64,000 bases of DNA from Leekyejoonella antrihumi (GTDB lineage Bacteria > Actinomycetota > Actinomycetes > Actinomycetales > Dermatophilaceae), in NCBI RefSeq assembly GCF_007845645.1, contig NZ_VCQV01000006.1, positions 119,436 through 183,435 on the forward strand. The letters run 5' to 3'. Both the position numbers and the translations under genes were made by a program. Every line of letters begins with the position of its first letter. The first letter of the stretch is position 1. Of the stretch, positions 47,920 to 58,340 are shown in pieces. The notes beneath the pieces were generated by a model, which was not told where the DNA came from, made no database searches, and saw nothing but the letters and a program-made list of their open reading frames with translations.

Positions 47920-49119
47920 CTAGGCCGTACCTGTCCCTCCGCGCCGGTCGGCAGCGTGCGGCCGGTCGACCCGCAGGTCCAGCTGCGGGCGTGCGACGTC
48001 CTCGTCCAGCGCCTCGAGCAGTTCGGCTGCGGTGAGCGGGCGTGGGGCAGCGTCAACGGGAGTCAACACCGGCGGGGCGTCGGTGGCCATACCGAGCTCA
48101 TGCATCTTGCGCGAGGTCACCAGGACCCGATTCTCGAGGGTGCCGACCATCAGATTGTAGGACTCCACCGACTTGCGGAGCGAGGCGCCGAGCGCCGTGG
48201 TGTGCTTGCCGAGCGTCGCCAGCCGCTCGTAGAGTGTGCGGCCGAGGTCGAGCAGCTCACGAGCGCCGGAGTTGAGATTGTCCTGTTGCCAGGCGAATGT
48301 GGTCGATCGCAGGAGGGCGAGCAGCGTGCTGGGGGAGGCGAGCACGACATTGCGGGACATGGCGCGGTCCAGCAGCGACGGGTCCGATCGCAGCGCGGAA
48401 CCCAGGATCGCATCGGCGGGCAGGAAGCAGACGACCAGCTGGGGCGACTGCTCGAACGCGCTCCAGTAGTCCTTGCCTCCAAGGGCGTCGATGTGGCGCA
48501 CGAGGGCGCTCGCGTGCTCGGCGAGCAGCGCCGTCTGGTCCTGTGGCCGCAGGTCGTCGGCCTGTGCTGCGAGGAACTTGCTCAGGGGTGCCTTGCTGTC
48601 GATGACCAGCACCTTCGCACCGGGCAGCCGCACCACCACGTCCGGGCGCACCGTCGCCTGGTGTCGGCTGATTGCGGTGACCTGCTCGTCGAAGTCGCAG
48701 TGCGGCAGCATCCCCGAGTGCTCCAGGATTCGGCGCAGCTGCATCTCTCCCCAGGTGCCCCGCGCACTGGAAGAGCGCAGCGCACCGGCCAGCTGAGAGG
48801 TCTCGTGCTGCAGCACCGCGGTGGACCGGCCGACCTCCTGCAGGCGGGCGCCCAGCTCACCGAACTGCTCGACCCGGTCCCGCTCCAGCACGGCGACTTG
48901 TCGTTCGACCCGCTGCAGTGCGGCGCCAAGGGGTGCCAGCACGGAGGCGGTCTGTCGGTCGTCGCCGACGGCGGCCTCGAGATCCACGACGCGCTCGCGC
49001 AGCAGGTTGCGCTCGGTCGAGACGGATGCCGCGCGCACGGCATACGCCGTGCGCAGCACCAGCCAGGTGGCGAGCGCGCCGAGGACGAGGCCGATGAGGA
49101 CGCCGATCAGGATCTGCAT
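47920..49119 (-). CDS. rmuC: DNA recombination protein RmuC
   Basis: A 399-residue protein. One N-terminal membrane helix (MQILIGVLIGLVLGALATWLV) is followed by a coiled-coil region, then the RmuC nuclease-like domain with RGTWGEMQLRRILEHSGML, VVRLPGAKVLVIDSKAPLSKF and VVCFLPADAIL. It restrains inversion at short inverted repeats in E. coli. The ATG giving MQILIGVL is chosen; an upstream GTG/ATG frame reaches 49152. Confidence 0.93.
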   Translation of the reverse strand: MQILIGVLIGLVLGALATWLVLRTAYAVRAASVSTERNLLRERVVDLEAAVGDDRQTASVLAPLGAALQRVERQVAVLERDRVEQFGELGARLQEVGRSTAVLQHETSQLAGALRSSSARGTWGEMQLRRILEHSGMLPHCDFDEQVTAISRHQATVRPDVVVRLPGAKVLVIDSKAPLSKFLAAQADDLRPQDQTALLAEHASALVRHIDALGGKDYWSAFEQSPQLVVCFLPADAILGSALRSDPSLLDRAMSRNVVLASPSTLLALLRSTTFAWQQDNLNSGARELLDLGRTLYERLATLGKHTTALGASLRKSVESYNLMVGTLENRVLVTSRKMHELGMATDAPPVLTPVDAAPRPLTAAELLEALDEDVARPQLDLRVDRPHAADRRGGTGTA

Positions 49120-49248
49120 ACGGGTCACTGTGACAGGCACCACCGACAGCATCCCGAGCCGGAATAATGCCGACGGCGGACTTCGGACGTGCCAAACTCA
49201 GAAATCGGGGTTGTACAGATCGACCGGCATCTCGCGGACGGGCACGCA

Positions 49249-50709
49249 ATGAACAATCACCGAATCATGTGGCGGCCGTTTCTCGATCGTCCCCGGCACC
49301 CCCATCGACCGGCTCGGACCGTCATCGCGATCGCGGTCTCGAGCCTGATGGTCGCCGCCGGAATGCTGTCGCTACCGGGCAGGGCGTGGGCGGACACCAC
49401 GTCCACCGTGACCATCGCGACCACCGTCAATGGCGTTGTCGGTGGGTCGGCCACCCCCGGAGCAACGACGTCGGTCTCCTTCGCGGTGACCAATGACGCC
49501 AGTAGCCCCGACCTGCACGCCTTCGCGATCACGGTTCCGCTCGGCGCGACCGACGTGACTGCGACGGGTGTCACGGGCTGGACCCAGCACGTCGTCACGT
49601 GCACGACGGACCAGGAGTGCAGCGCCAAACTCCAGATGTCTGGGGGGTCGCTGGCCGCGGGCGAAACCGTCACAGTGGGCTTGAGTTTCACCGCGCCCAC
49701 CAGCCCCGGCACGCTGACATTCGGGTTCTCCGGCGGCACGGACTTCGACGGGGACGGCGACGATCCCTTCACCGCCTCAGGGGGTAACCCGACCATCCAG
49801 GTGGTGGCCGCGGTTCCCATGTCGTTGTCCATCACGAGTGTGGCCGACACGTCGCAGAATCCTCCGCTGCCCTCTCCCGCAGCAAATCAGCCGTTCGCCG
49901 TGTCGTTCACCGTCAACGACCAGTTCGGTAACGTGGCCACGACGCCGGTGCTTGTCACCCTGACTGCGGTCAACCCGGCGTCGGGCGCATCGTTGACGTC
50001 CACGGCGGTCACGTCTTCCAATGGGACGGGTGTCATCACCGCGACCTACTCGCAGGCGCAGAGCGGACTGCAACTGCAGGTCGGTTCGCCCGGCCTGACC
50101 CCCGGGACCGCGACCGTCGACGTCGTCACGGCGGGTGTCTCGGGCACTGGCAGTCCCGGAACGCTCAGCGTGGCCAACACGACGGCCACCCTGTCGGCCG
50201 GCTCGGTGGGACCGGAGTTCCTGACGGTGGAGCCGTGCAGCACGACCGACTCGACGTGCCCGGCGGGCTCCGAGGCTTCACTGCAAGGCGTGTTCACGCA
50301 GGCGAACGGGACCGAGCTCTACTCGGATGCGAAGCCGGCGACGATGACGTGGGCCTGCAGCGACCAGGTCTGCCCGACCCCTTGGCTGAAGGGTGTCACG
50401 TGGCCCTGGTTCCTGCCCTACACGAATATAGATCGGATCATAGACTTCAGCAGGTATCCGATCTATGTGTCCCTGGAGGTGAACGGCGTCGACACGCCGT
50501 TCGCGCGCGCCCCGTCCTGTGAGGATCTGTACAACTGGCGCGACTTCGGTCGGACCGGCGTGATCGAGAGTGCTGCCGCCAAGGCTGCCGGGTTCTGCGT
50601 GGACGTGTATGCCATGAGTCGGGCCGGTGAGGGTGGCAGGCAGTCGGCGACCGGAGCGCTTACGACACCGGTGCTGTTCGTCCAGGACCCGAAGCTGCGG
50701 GGGAATTGA
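49249..50709 (+). CDS. Secreted beta-sandwich protein of unknown function
   Basis: A 486-residue exported protein. The signal peptide (about residues 1-47) has an Arg/His/Pro-rich head, then TVIAIAVSSLMVAAGML and cleavage near AWADTTS. Thr/Ser/Val-rich repeats of immunoglobulin-like type follow (SVSFAVTNDASSPDLHAFAI, about 60-170, DUF11-like; PFAVSFTVNDQFGNVATTPV, about 200-290, Big-like). The last 150 residues are cysteine-containing (CSDQVCPTPWLKG, SCEDLYNW, AGFCVDVY) and I do not recognise them. ATG at 49249 is chosen over 49189. Its 3' end overlaps the convergent cyclase gene by 50 bases. Confidence 0.75.
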   Translation: MNNHRIMWRPFLDRPRHPHRPARTVIAIAVSSLMVAAGMLSLPGRAWADTTSTVTIATTVNGVVGGSATPGATTSVSFAVTNDASSPDLHAFAITVPLGATDVTATGVTGWTQHVVTCTTDQECSAKLQMSGGSLAAGETVTVGLSFTAPTSPGTLTFGFSGGTDFDGDGDDPFTASGGNPTIQVVAAVPMSLSITSVADTSQNPPLPSPAANQPFAVSFTVNDQFGNVATTPVLVTLTAVNPASGASLTSTAVTSSNGTGVITATYSQAQSGLQLQVGSPGLTPGTATVDVVTAGVSGTGSPGTLSVANTTATLSAGSVGPEFLTVEPCSTTDSTCPAGSEASLQGVFTQANGTELYSDAKPATMTWACSDQVCPTPWLKGVTWPWFLPYTNIDRIIDFSRYPIYVSLEVNGVDTPFARAPSCEDLYNWRDFGRTGVIESAAAKAAGFCVDVYAMSRAGEGGRQSATGALTTPVLFVQDPKLRGN

Positions 50710-53700
50710 CCGCGGAAGGCGGGTCCGAGCCCTCCAGCAGGTAGCGACCCACGCGCACATAGCCGAGCTCGGCGAACATCGTGGTGCTGCGCTCGTCGAG
50801 CTCGCCGGCGCTCGCGAGGTCGCCGCGCCGCCGCGCGAGCCGAGCCAGCTCGGCGACGATGAACCCCAGCTCCACCCGATTGAGCGACTGCGCAAGGTCC
50901 ATCGCCTCACCCAGGATGGTCTCGGCCTCGTCCAGTCGGCCGACGTCGCACAGTCCGGCGCCCTCCAGGCGCAGCAGCCACGGCAGCAGCTGTCCGGCAT
51001 CCAGGGAATCCGCCCGTCGGGCTGCCTCCCGTGCGAGCCTCGCCGCTGCGCCGCCCTGCCCGTCGGCCAGCAGCGCGAAGGCGATCGAGGCATCGGTCTC
51101 CAGGACCTCGGCGGTCTCGCCGAGCTGCACCAGCTGGGCCCGTGCCGCATCGAGCAGCCGGCGGCCCTCATCGTGCCGGCCGACGAGCACGGTCGCCAGG
51201 CCCAGCGCGCGTCGGGCCGCCGCGTGAAAGTCCGCGATGTCCAAGGCCTCCAGCTGCGGGACCAGGGGGCGCAGCACCGCCGCCGCCTCGTCGACCCGCC
51301 CGAGTCGCAACAGCACATCGCCGATGTTGTAGGTGCTGGCTGCGGCGCCGGCGGTGTCACCGGCCGCGGTGGCCACCGTCTCCGCGCGGCGGAACAACTC
51401 CAGCGCCTCGACGCCTAGCCCCTGGATCCAGGACAGCACAGCGATGTTGTTCAGCGCCCGGGACTGCCCGGTGCGATCGCCCAGCTGCTCATAGAGCTCC
51501 AGCGCGAGCCGCCCATAGGGGCGGTCCGACGGCATCCCGAGCATCGACATTGCGCCGTGGACGGCCTCCAGCGCCACCGCCCGGGCCGCGGCGTCGCCCG
51601 ACTGCTCCGCATGCTGCTCCGCCTTGCGAGCCCAGGAGAGGGCCGCACGATAGCGACCCTGGTTCTCCCGCACGACGGCGTAGGCGCCCTCCAACCGGCT
51701 ACGGATGATCAGCGCCTCGGTCGAGGTGGCATCGTCCAGTAGGCGTAGTCCCCGGCTGAGGGTGGACAGAGCGACCGAGTGCCGGCCCATCCGGCGCAGC
51801 GCATCCGCCTCGTACTCGAGCAGCTGTGCGGCTGCGACGGGGGCATCGTGCAGTCGCTTGCGCCCTGCCCGGAAGGCATCCAGCGCCTGCCGCTGCTTGC
51901 CCACCCGGAAGCGCGCCTGACCCACTGAGGTGTTGACCTCGACGAGCTCGGCGTCTGGGATATCCGGCAGCCAGCGAGCCGCTCGCAGCGCTCGGGTGAG
52001 CAGCTCGTCGGTCTCGGCAAACGCATACTTGGCGCTGGCCCGGTCACCCGCGATCCGTGAGTAGCGCCATGCCTTGTCTCGTCTGTCCGCATGAAAATAA
52101 TGCAGCGACAGCAGTTCTGCCACCTCCGCCGGATCCGTTGCGGACGACTCGAGGAACTCTCCCGCCTTGCCGTGCAGCAGCCGCCGGCTGCGGTACGGCA
52201 GGCCCTCATACGCCGTGTCCCGGATCATCTGGTGCTCGAACGTATAACGGTCGATGCCATCCCGACGGACGAACGAGGCCAGGCCGTCGAGCGGCGTGTG
52301 TCGGTCGAAGACACCGCCGTCATCAACCAGCGCGTGCAGCTGCGGCAAGGTGAAGCGCATGCCGAGCACCGACGCGAAGCGCAGCAGGGCCCGGCCGTTC
52401 GGGTCCAGTCGGTCGATCTGGCTGGTGATCAGGGCCTCGATCGTGTCCGGCAGGGTGTTCAGCGATGCGCCGTGGTGAACCGCCTGCGCCAGGCTGGTCA
52501 GGTACATCGGGTTGCCGTCGGCTCGCTCTGCCAAAGCCGCGGCGTCGGCCAAGCGCAGCGGTGTGTCGGCGAACAGCTGCTCGACCAGGGTGGCTGCGGC
52601 GCGCGAGTCCAGGGCTCTCAGCGCGAGCGTGGTGACGGGGTAGGCCGTGGAGGGATGGAAGCCGTCTGCCGCCTCGCGGCGAGTGAGCATGACCAGCCAC
52701 GGCAGATCCGCGACCCTGCGACACAGCGCCTCCAGCAGCTCCGCCGACGCTTCGTCCATCAGATGCACCTCGCCGAAGCCCAGGACGCTCGGCCCGGTGA
52801 GCACCGTGGCGAGGAACTCGCATACGACCTCGGTCAGGCGACTCCGGCGGAAGCGGTCCTCGAGGGTGTCCACCTCCGGGGTCGTCGGCAGCTGGAGGTC
52901 GAGCACCACGCCGATCAACGGGATCCACGGTGCCAGAGTCGGGCTGGACTCGTCCACCACTCGCTGGAGGGCCGACGCGAGCGCCGGGGCGGCGGCGTCG
53001 TCGTCGACGCCGAGGACTCGCCGCATCAGCATACGGAAGGGTGCGTAGGCGGTGCTGGTCCCGTAGATCTCGCACAGACAGGTGTATACCGGTCCGTCGG
53101 CCTCCGCGAGCAGCTCGTCGGCCAGCCGGGTCTTGCCGATTCCCGGATCACCGACGAGGTCCACCACGACCCCTTGACCCGCACGGCTGTCGGCCAGGGC
53201 CGACCGCAGAACGGCCATCTCCTCCTCCCGGCCGACCAGGTCGCCGGCGGACGTATCGAGGACCGTGCCGAGGATACGTCCGAGCCGGACGGCGCTGATC
53301 GGCTCGGTCTTGCCCTTGACGAGAAACGGCGGCAGCGCCTCGGTGTCGAACCGGGTGGTGGAGTGGTCCAGCATGACGGTCGTGGCGACTGCCTGACCCG
53401 GCCGTGCCTGGCCGAGTAGCCGGGCGGCGAGGTTGACCGCATCGCCCTTGACCGAGTAGGTGCGCCGGAACGGGGGCCCGAAGTCGCCTGCGAACACCTG
53501 GCCGCGGTTCACCCCGACCCGAATCGGCAGGATGCCGCGCTGCTCGACGATCTCCCGCACGGTGCGGAGCATCCGATCGTCGTCCTTCTCGGTGCCGGTT
53601 GGCGCACCGGCGGTCAGCATGACCTTGCCGCCGTCGTTGTTGATGTCGGACTCGAAGAACGTCACGTTGTGCCGCTGCACGGACCGCTGCACGGTGCGGA

Positions 53701-54580
53701 TGCACTCGTCGAGTCCGGCTGCCAGCGCATCCGGCCCCTGGTCGCAGAGCAGCCGGTCCGTGCCGGAGAACTGCACGAACGCGACGGCGATCTGCCGGTG
53801 CACCATCTGGCGCTGCGCGGTCCGACCGGTGCCGACCCGCTCGACGATGTCCAGCAGGTGTGCCCGGATCGCCGGTGACAGCAGCTGCGCCAGGTCCTCG
53901 ACAGCCGGCGGCGCCATGCGGGCAGGGTCGGCGACCGCTGGTGCCTCCGGCAGCAAAGGCTCCGCGATGAGCAGCCGCGCCGGGCCTTTCGACTCGCCGA
54001 GCGCAGCGGGATCCAGCAGTGCCGCGGTCTGGGCGCTCAGCGCGATCTCGTCGGCATCGGCCAGTGCCTCGAGGTCCGCAGTCGTGCTGGCGGCCGGTCC
54101 ACTGACGAGCAGCTCGCGGTGCACCTCAGGGTCGCCGACGAGCGCGAAGTAGAAGGAGTCGCTGTGTATCCCGACGGACATACGCAGCGGGATGTGGCTG
54201 CTACCTATGCGGATCCGGCCGATTCGCCGCATCCGGGCACGCATCCGGAAGGCCGCCCTGGCCGCGCGCGGCGCGTGCGCTTCGCCGCGGAAGAGCAGCA
54301 GGACCGCGTCGCCGCCCCACTTGACCAGGTCGCCGCCGTCACGGTAGGCGATCGCCAGGAGGTCGGTGAAGGTGGAGTCCAGGATGTCGCTGATCTCCTC
54401 GGCGCCCACCTTGCCGTGCCGCGCGAGCCGTTCGGTCAGTGTGGTGAACCCGGAGATGTCGACGAACGCCAGTGACCCGGCCACCTCCCGCCAGAGCGCG
54501 TCAGGTGTCTCTGTCAGCCAGGACGCAGCCAGACCGGCGACATAGGGCTCCAGCGCGGCGTTGGTCGATGAACCGTTCAT
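50660..54580 (-). CDS. Giant adenylate/guanylate cyclase-domain, AAA-ATPase, TPR protein
   Basis: A 1306-residue cytoplasmic protein. Residues about 35-180 form a class III cyclase homology domain with both metal-binding Asps (AFVDISGFTTL and KWGGDAVLLLF). Residues about 265-430 form a second, degenerate one: FVQFSGTD replaces the first metal site, though NDGGKVMLTAGAP and RTYSVKGDAVNLAARLL remain. An ATPase follows with Walker A GDPGIGKTR (about residue 478), then some 12 helical TPR-like repeats (about 830-1280). Regulatory ATPase-cyclase architecture as in mycobacterial Rv0386-type proteins, but without a DNA-binding domain. Nucleotide-cyclase activity is not certain. Confidence 0.88.
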   Translation of the reverse strand: MNGSSTNAALEPYVAGLAASWLTETPDALWREVAGSLAFVDISGFTTLTERLARHGKVGAEEISDILDSTFTDLLAIAYRDGGDLVKWGGDAVLLLFRGEAHAPRAARAAFRMRARMRRIGRIRIGSSHIPLRMSVGIHSDSFYFALVGDPEVHRELLVSGPAASTTADLEALADADEIALSAQTAALLDPAALGESKGPARLLIAEPLLPEAPAVADPARMAPPAVEDLAQLLSPAIRAHLLDIVERVGTGRTAQRQMVHRQIAVAFVQFSGTDRLLCDQGPDALAAGLDECIRTVQRSVQRHNVTFFESDINNDGGKVMLTAGAPTGTEKDDDRMLRTVREIVEQRGILPIRVGVNRGQVFAGDFGPPFRRTYSVKGDAVNLAARLLGQARPGQAVATTVMLDHSTTRFDTEALPPFLVKGKTEPISAVRLGRILGTVLDTSAGDLVGREEEMAVLRSALADSRAGQGVVVDLVGDPGIGKTRLADELLAEADGPVYTCLCEIYGTSTAYAPFRMLMRRVLGVDDDAAAPALASALQRVVDESSPTLAPWIPLIGVVLDLQLPTTPEVDTLEDRFRRSRLTEVVCEFLATVLTGPSVLGFGEVHLMDEASAELLEALCRRVADLPWLVMLTRREAADGFHPSTAYPVTTLALRALDSRAAATLVEQLFADTPLRLADAAALAERADGNPMYLTSLAQAVHHGASLNTLPDTIEALITSQIDRLDPNGRALLRFASVLGMRFTLPQLHALVDDGGVFDRHTPLDGLASFVRRDGIDRYTFEHQMIRDTAYEGLPYRSRRLLHGKAGEFLESSATDPAEVAELLSLHYFHADRRDKAWRYSRIAGDRASAKYAFAETDELLTRALRAARWLPDIPDAELVEVNTSVGQARFRVGKQRQALDAFRAGRKRLHDAPVAAAQLLEYEADALRRMGRHSVALSTLSRGLRLLDDATSTEALIIRSRLEGAYAVVRENQGRYRAALSWARKAEQHAEQSGDAAARAVALEAVHGAMSMLGMPSDRPYGRLALELYEQLGDRTGQSRALNNIAVLSWIQGLGVEALELFRRAETVATAAGDTAGAAASTYNIGDVLLRLGRVDEAAAVLRPLVPQLEALDIADFHAAARRALGLATVLVGRHDEGRRLLDAARAQLVQLGETAEVLETDASIAFALLADGQGGAAARLAREAARRADSLDAGQLLPWLLRLEGAGLCDVGRLDEAETILGEAMDLAQSLNRVELGFIVAELARLARRRGDLASAGELDERSTTMFAELGYVRVGRYLLEGSDPPSAVNSPAASGPGRTAPVS

Positions 54581-54717
54581 CCATCCTCGCTTCCTTCGAC
54601 CACGAGGCCGGCCGGAGCGGTCCGGTGTCTCGCGGGTCAGCGCTCGATGGCTGCTGGCAGGACAACGCTACCTGCGCCGGTGGGGCGGCCGCTCGCGTTC
54701 CAGTGCTACCCGCGAAC

Positions 54718-55677
54718 TCACCCTGTCACCCCTCCGAAAAGATGCCGGACGGCGTGGTGGGAGCGACGGACCAGGAACCGCTGCAGCAGCAGGGTGGTCG
54801 TACCGGCGAGGATCATGCCGACGAAGTTCAGGCCGAGCTGCTCGGCGGATCCACCGAGCTCCGAACCGGAGTCCAACGCGAGGGCCAGCGCCATGTTGCC
54901 GGCCGCGGGCACCGTGGTCACCGAGATGAAGACGCCGACCATGGCCTGCGCCTTCTCGGTCGTCAGGGCCAGCACACCTGCCGAGCCGGCCAGGAGGGCG
55001 ACCACGAAGGACCACGTCGTCGGCTGCCAGATGAACGACGTCTGCGGGTGCGGACGCGTCACCACATCGGGGGTGATCAGTCCGGTGACCCGGGCAACGA
55101 GCGCGACCACCGCGATGACCACGATCGCGAGGGCGAAGCTGAGCACGAGCAGCCGCATCGCCCGCAGGACCAGGTGCCGGTCCAAAAACACGACTCCGGT
55201 ACAGATCGACGCGATCGTCGCGAACTCCGGGCCGACCACCATGGCGCCCACGACCAGGACGTTGGAGTCGGTGATCACGGCCACCGACGCGAGCGCCACG
55301 GCGATGATGAGGAACAGGTGGAAGGTCACCGTCGGTCGGGCGCCATCGAGCGCCTGCTGTTTCAGCATGTCCCAGATCACCGAGTCGTCCGGATCGCCCT
55401 CGGCCGCTTCCTCGACGGCCTGCGCGGCGTCGAAGGGTGTGGCGGCGGGTTCCGTCAGCACGATCCCGCCCTGCTTATCCAGGCCGACGTCATCGAGCTG
55501 GTCCAGGAGCTCGGACACGCTCTCGCGTGCCACGTCGACCTCGATCAGGTCACCGGCGGGCCGCAGGCACGCGCCTCTCTGTAGCGTCAGGTTCGTGATC
55601 GAGGCGCTGTCGCGAACCAGATCGAGCACGTTGTCCGTGAGATGGTCCGGCATGGTGAGCCGCAGGTGCACGAGCAT
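54718..55677 (-). CDS. DUF389 membrane protein
   Basis: A 319-residue protein. Residues 1-75 are a soluble ACT-like domain (MLVHLRLTMPDHLTDNVLDL, DLIEVDVARESVSELLDQL). After a linker with SVIWDMLKQQ come about six membrane helices, with VVGAMVVGPEFATIASICTG typical of DUF389, and GVFISVTTVPAAGNMALALAL. The function is unknown. ATG at 55677; the frame to 55890 overlaps ychF and is a shadow. It is divergent from ychF. Confidence 0.88.
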   Translation of the reverse strand: MLVHLRLTMPDHLTDNVLDLVRDSASITNLTLQRGACLRPAGDLIEVDVARESVSELLDQLDDVGLDKQGGIVLTEPAATPFDAAQAVEEAAEGDPDDSVIWDMLKQQALDGARPTVTFHLFLIIAVALASVAVITDSNVLVVGAMVVGPEFATIASICTGVVFLDRHLVLRAMRLLVLSFALAIVVIAVVALVARVTGLITPDVVTRPHPQTSFIWQPTTWSFVVALLAGSAGVLALTTEKAQAMVGVFISVTTVPAAGNMALALALDSGSELGGSAEQLGLNFVGMILAGTTTLLLQRFLVRRSHHAVRHLFGGVTG

Positions 55678-55776
55678 GGCATGAGCGTATGCCGCCGGAC
55701 GGCGGGCGAGGTGTCTCTGCGGGCGGTGTCGTGAAGCCGCGCGGCGCCTTCGCGGCCGGGTGCGTCGCGCCGCCGA

Positions 55777-55804
55777 CTGGACGTGACCGCCTACCCCGTA
55801 GAAT
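55777..55804 (+). promoter_or_regulatory. Likely promoter of ychF
   Basis: CTGGAC at 55777-55782 and TAGAAT at 55799-55804, 16-base spacer. The -10 box lies nine bases before the GTG start, so the transcript would be leaderless or nearly so. Confidence 0.5.
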
Positions 55805-55813
55805 CCTGTCCCC

Positions 55814-56899
55814 GTGGCACTAACCATCGGAATCGTCGGTCTCCCCAACGTCGGCAAGTCGACCATGTTCAACGCGCTGACCAAGAACAACGTGCTCGCC
55901 GCGAACTACCCGTTCGCGACGATCGAGCCGAATATCGGGGTGGTTCCGCTGCCGGACCCCCGGTTGGCGGGGCTGGCGCAGATCTACGACAGCAAGCAGA
56001 TCCTGCCGGCGACGGTGTCGTTCGTGGACATCGCCGGCATCGTTCGCGGTGCGTCGGAGGGGGAGGGGCTGGGCAACAAGTTCCTGGCCAGCATCCGCGA
56101 GGCCGACGCGATCTGCCAGGTGGTCCGGGCCTTCCACGACGACGACGTGGTGCACGTGGACGGCAAGATCTCGCCCGCGTCCGACATCGAGACGATCCAC
56201 ACCGAGCTGATCCTGGCCGATCTGCAGACCCTCGAGAAGGCGCTGCCGCGCATCGACAAGGAGGTCAAGGGCAAGAAGACCGACAAGGCCGTGCTGGTGG
56301 CCGCGCAGGGCGCCCAGCAACTCCTCGACGCAGGCACGACGCTGTATGCGGGGGCCGAGGCGGCCGGCGTCGACCTCACCCAGATCAAGGAGCTGGGGCT
56401 GCTCACCGGCAAGCCGTTCCTCTACGTCTTCAACGTCGACGAGGACCAGTTGACCGATGAGGAGTTCCAGTCATCGATGCATGCGCTGGTCACCCCGGCG
56501 GACGCGATCTTCCTGAACGCCAAGCTCGAGATGGATGTCGCCGAGCTCGATGACGCCGACGCTCTGGAGCTGTTGCAGTCGGTCGGAGTCGAGGAGTCCG
56601 GCCTGAACCAGCTGGCGCACAAGGGATTCCGCACGCTTGGACTGCAGACCTACCTGACAGCCGGGCCGAAGGAGACGCGGGCCTGGACCATCCACACCGG
56701 TTGGACCGCCCCGCAGGCGGCCGGTGTCATCCACACCGACTTTCAGAAGGGGTTCATCAAGGCCGAGGTCATCTCGTATGACGACCTGATCAAGCTCCGG
56801 TCGGTGCAAGAGGCTCGTGCGCACGGCAGGGCCCGCATGGAGGGCAAGGACTACGTGATGCAGGACGGCGACGTGGTGGAGTTCCGGTTCAATGTGTGA
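55814..56899 (+). CDS. ychF: Redox-regulated ATPase YchF (Obg-related)
   Basis: A 361-residue P-loop ATPase of standard length. G1 [14 protein letters not shown], switch region [13 protein letters not shown]3 [18 protein letters not shown], the variant G4 YVFNVDED, and the C-terminal TGS domain with [28 protein letters not shown]. The G4 change makes the family bind ATP over GTP. It associates with ribosomes and is linked to oxidative-stress responses. The start is GTG. Marks the end of core-type sequence before the insertion-rich stretch. Confidence 0.96.
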   Translation: MALTIGIVGLPNVGKSTMFNALTKNNVLAANYPFATIEPNIGVVPLPDPRLAGLAQIYDSKQILPATVSFVDIAGIVRGASEGEGLGNKFLASIREADAICQVVRAFHDDDVVHVDGKISPASDIETIHTELILADLQTLEKALPRIDKEVKGKKTDKAVLVAAQGAQQLLDAGTTLYAGAEAAGVDLTQIKELGLLTGKPFLYVFNVDEDQLTDEEFQSSMHALVTPADAIFLNAKLEMDVAELDDADALELLQSVGVEESGLNQLAHKGFRTLGLQTYLTAGPKETRAWTIHTGWTAPQAAGVIHTDFQKGFIKAEVISYDDLIKLRSVQEARAHGRARMEGKDYVMQDGDVVEFRFNV

Positions 56900-57060
56900 G
56901 CCAGGTTCGGCCGAAACGCACGCCTTGTCGTGTAACTGATGCCGCCGAACCCCAGTTCATACGTGCGATTTCGCCATGTCGATGACGACGCCGTCGGTGA
57001 CCGACCTCCCATCGGTGACCTGGTGACTGCCCGGAAAGTAACTGTTCGTTGGGCTGGTAG

Positions 57061-58193
57061 TCATGCGACCGCCTTGGGCTCGAGGGTGACTTTGTAGCCG
57101 AGTGCTTCGAGTTGGTGGATGTGGTTGCGCTTGGCGCGCTCGGGTTGGATTCGCTTGTCGTAGAAGTCTTCGCCGAGGTCGTGGTAACGGGCGGTGGGGT
57201 CGGCGAGCGGTTTCCCACACGATGGTCAGGATCGTGCGCGTGATCGCGACCTGTGCCTTGTTCTTGCCGATGCGCTGGGCGAGGCGTCGGTATCGGTTCC
57301 CGAGTCGGGTGTGGGTGCGTCCGGCACTGGCGGCGGCCTCGCCGCGCGCGGCCTTGAGGTAGCGGTTGCCCTTGCCCGTCTTCCCGGCGCGGGTCTGGCA
57401 CCGGACTGGCTTGTGCACGGGCACACCTTGGACCAGGAGACCAGGTGTGGGTTGGTGGGGAACACGCCCATGTCGGGGCCGACCTCGGCGACGTTGGTCT
57501 GCGGGTGTGCCGTCCGATGCCGGTGATCTCGTCCAGGCGGTCCGCTGCGCACGGGTAGGCCGGTTCCCCGTTTGAGTTGGCTCCGCCGCCGGCTGGTGGC
57601 TGGGCGGCGGGCATGTCGGCGAGCAGCTGGTCGATGCGTTCGTCCAGGCCTGCGATCTGCTCGTTGAGCGTGTCGATCTGACCCAGCAACACGCTGGCGA
57701 GCTCGCCGTGGTGGGCGTCGAAGCGGCCGGTCAGCGCCTCGACCAGGGCAGCCTGCTTGACCCGCAGCCGTCCCTTGGCCAGATCGGCCAACGCCTGCGG
57801 GTCACGTTGCCCGGCGATCAGCGCGGCGAGCATCGCCCGCGACGAGACACCCATCAGGTCGGTTACCACCGCCGAGAGCTTGATCAGCTCTTCGAGCAGC
57901 TTCTCCAACCGTTGGATGTGATGGGTGCGCTCCCCGATCAGATCGAAACGCAGCCGGGTGTAGTCACGCAGCGCGAGGATCTGAACCGGTGGGATGAACG
58001 AGGGACGCAGCATGCCCCGTTCGTTGAGCTTGCACAACCAGACACTGTCGAGCTTGTCGCTCTTGGGCCGGCCTGGCACGTGCTTGACATCGCGGGCATT
58101 GACCAGCCACACCACCAGACCGGCCGCTTCCAGCAGGTAGTAGAACGGCGGTGCGCATGGCTCGAAGACTTCAGCCGACGTTGGGATCCTCAC
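57061..58193 (-). pseudogene. IS110-family transposase, truncated and frameshifted remnant
   Basis: Family pieces are scattered over several frames. The first (about 57520-58193) has NARDVKHVPGRPKSDKLDSVWL, ITGIGRHT and the coiled region, but the N-terminal DEDD part is missing. The second (about 57430-57520) holds TNVAEVGPDMGVFPTNPHLVSW. The third (to about 57200) has GKTGKGNRYLKAARGEAAAS and GRTHTRLGNRYRRLAQR. The fourth ends with HQLEALGYKVTLEP and the TGA at 57061. At least three frameshifts plus an N-terminal loss make it inactive. Confidence 0.85.
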
Positions 58194-58340
58194 GGCGACG
58201 CAGTCGATACCTGGCGGCGTCGAGCCGCTGTCACCTCACGCTGGGTGGAGTAGCGCCCTTTTTACGCCTTCAACCGCACCGCACGCCGATCGGCGAACGG
58301 GGCGATCAGACGAAGGCGTCCGGGCACGTAGCCTTCAGGT

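Noticed and set aside
56957..57424. Independent 155-residue gene in the IS110 region
   Set aside because: The sequence is the C-terminal transposase segment in a shifted frame and belongs to the pseudogene.
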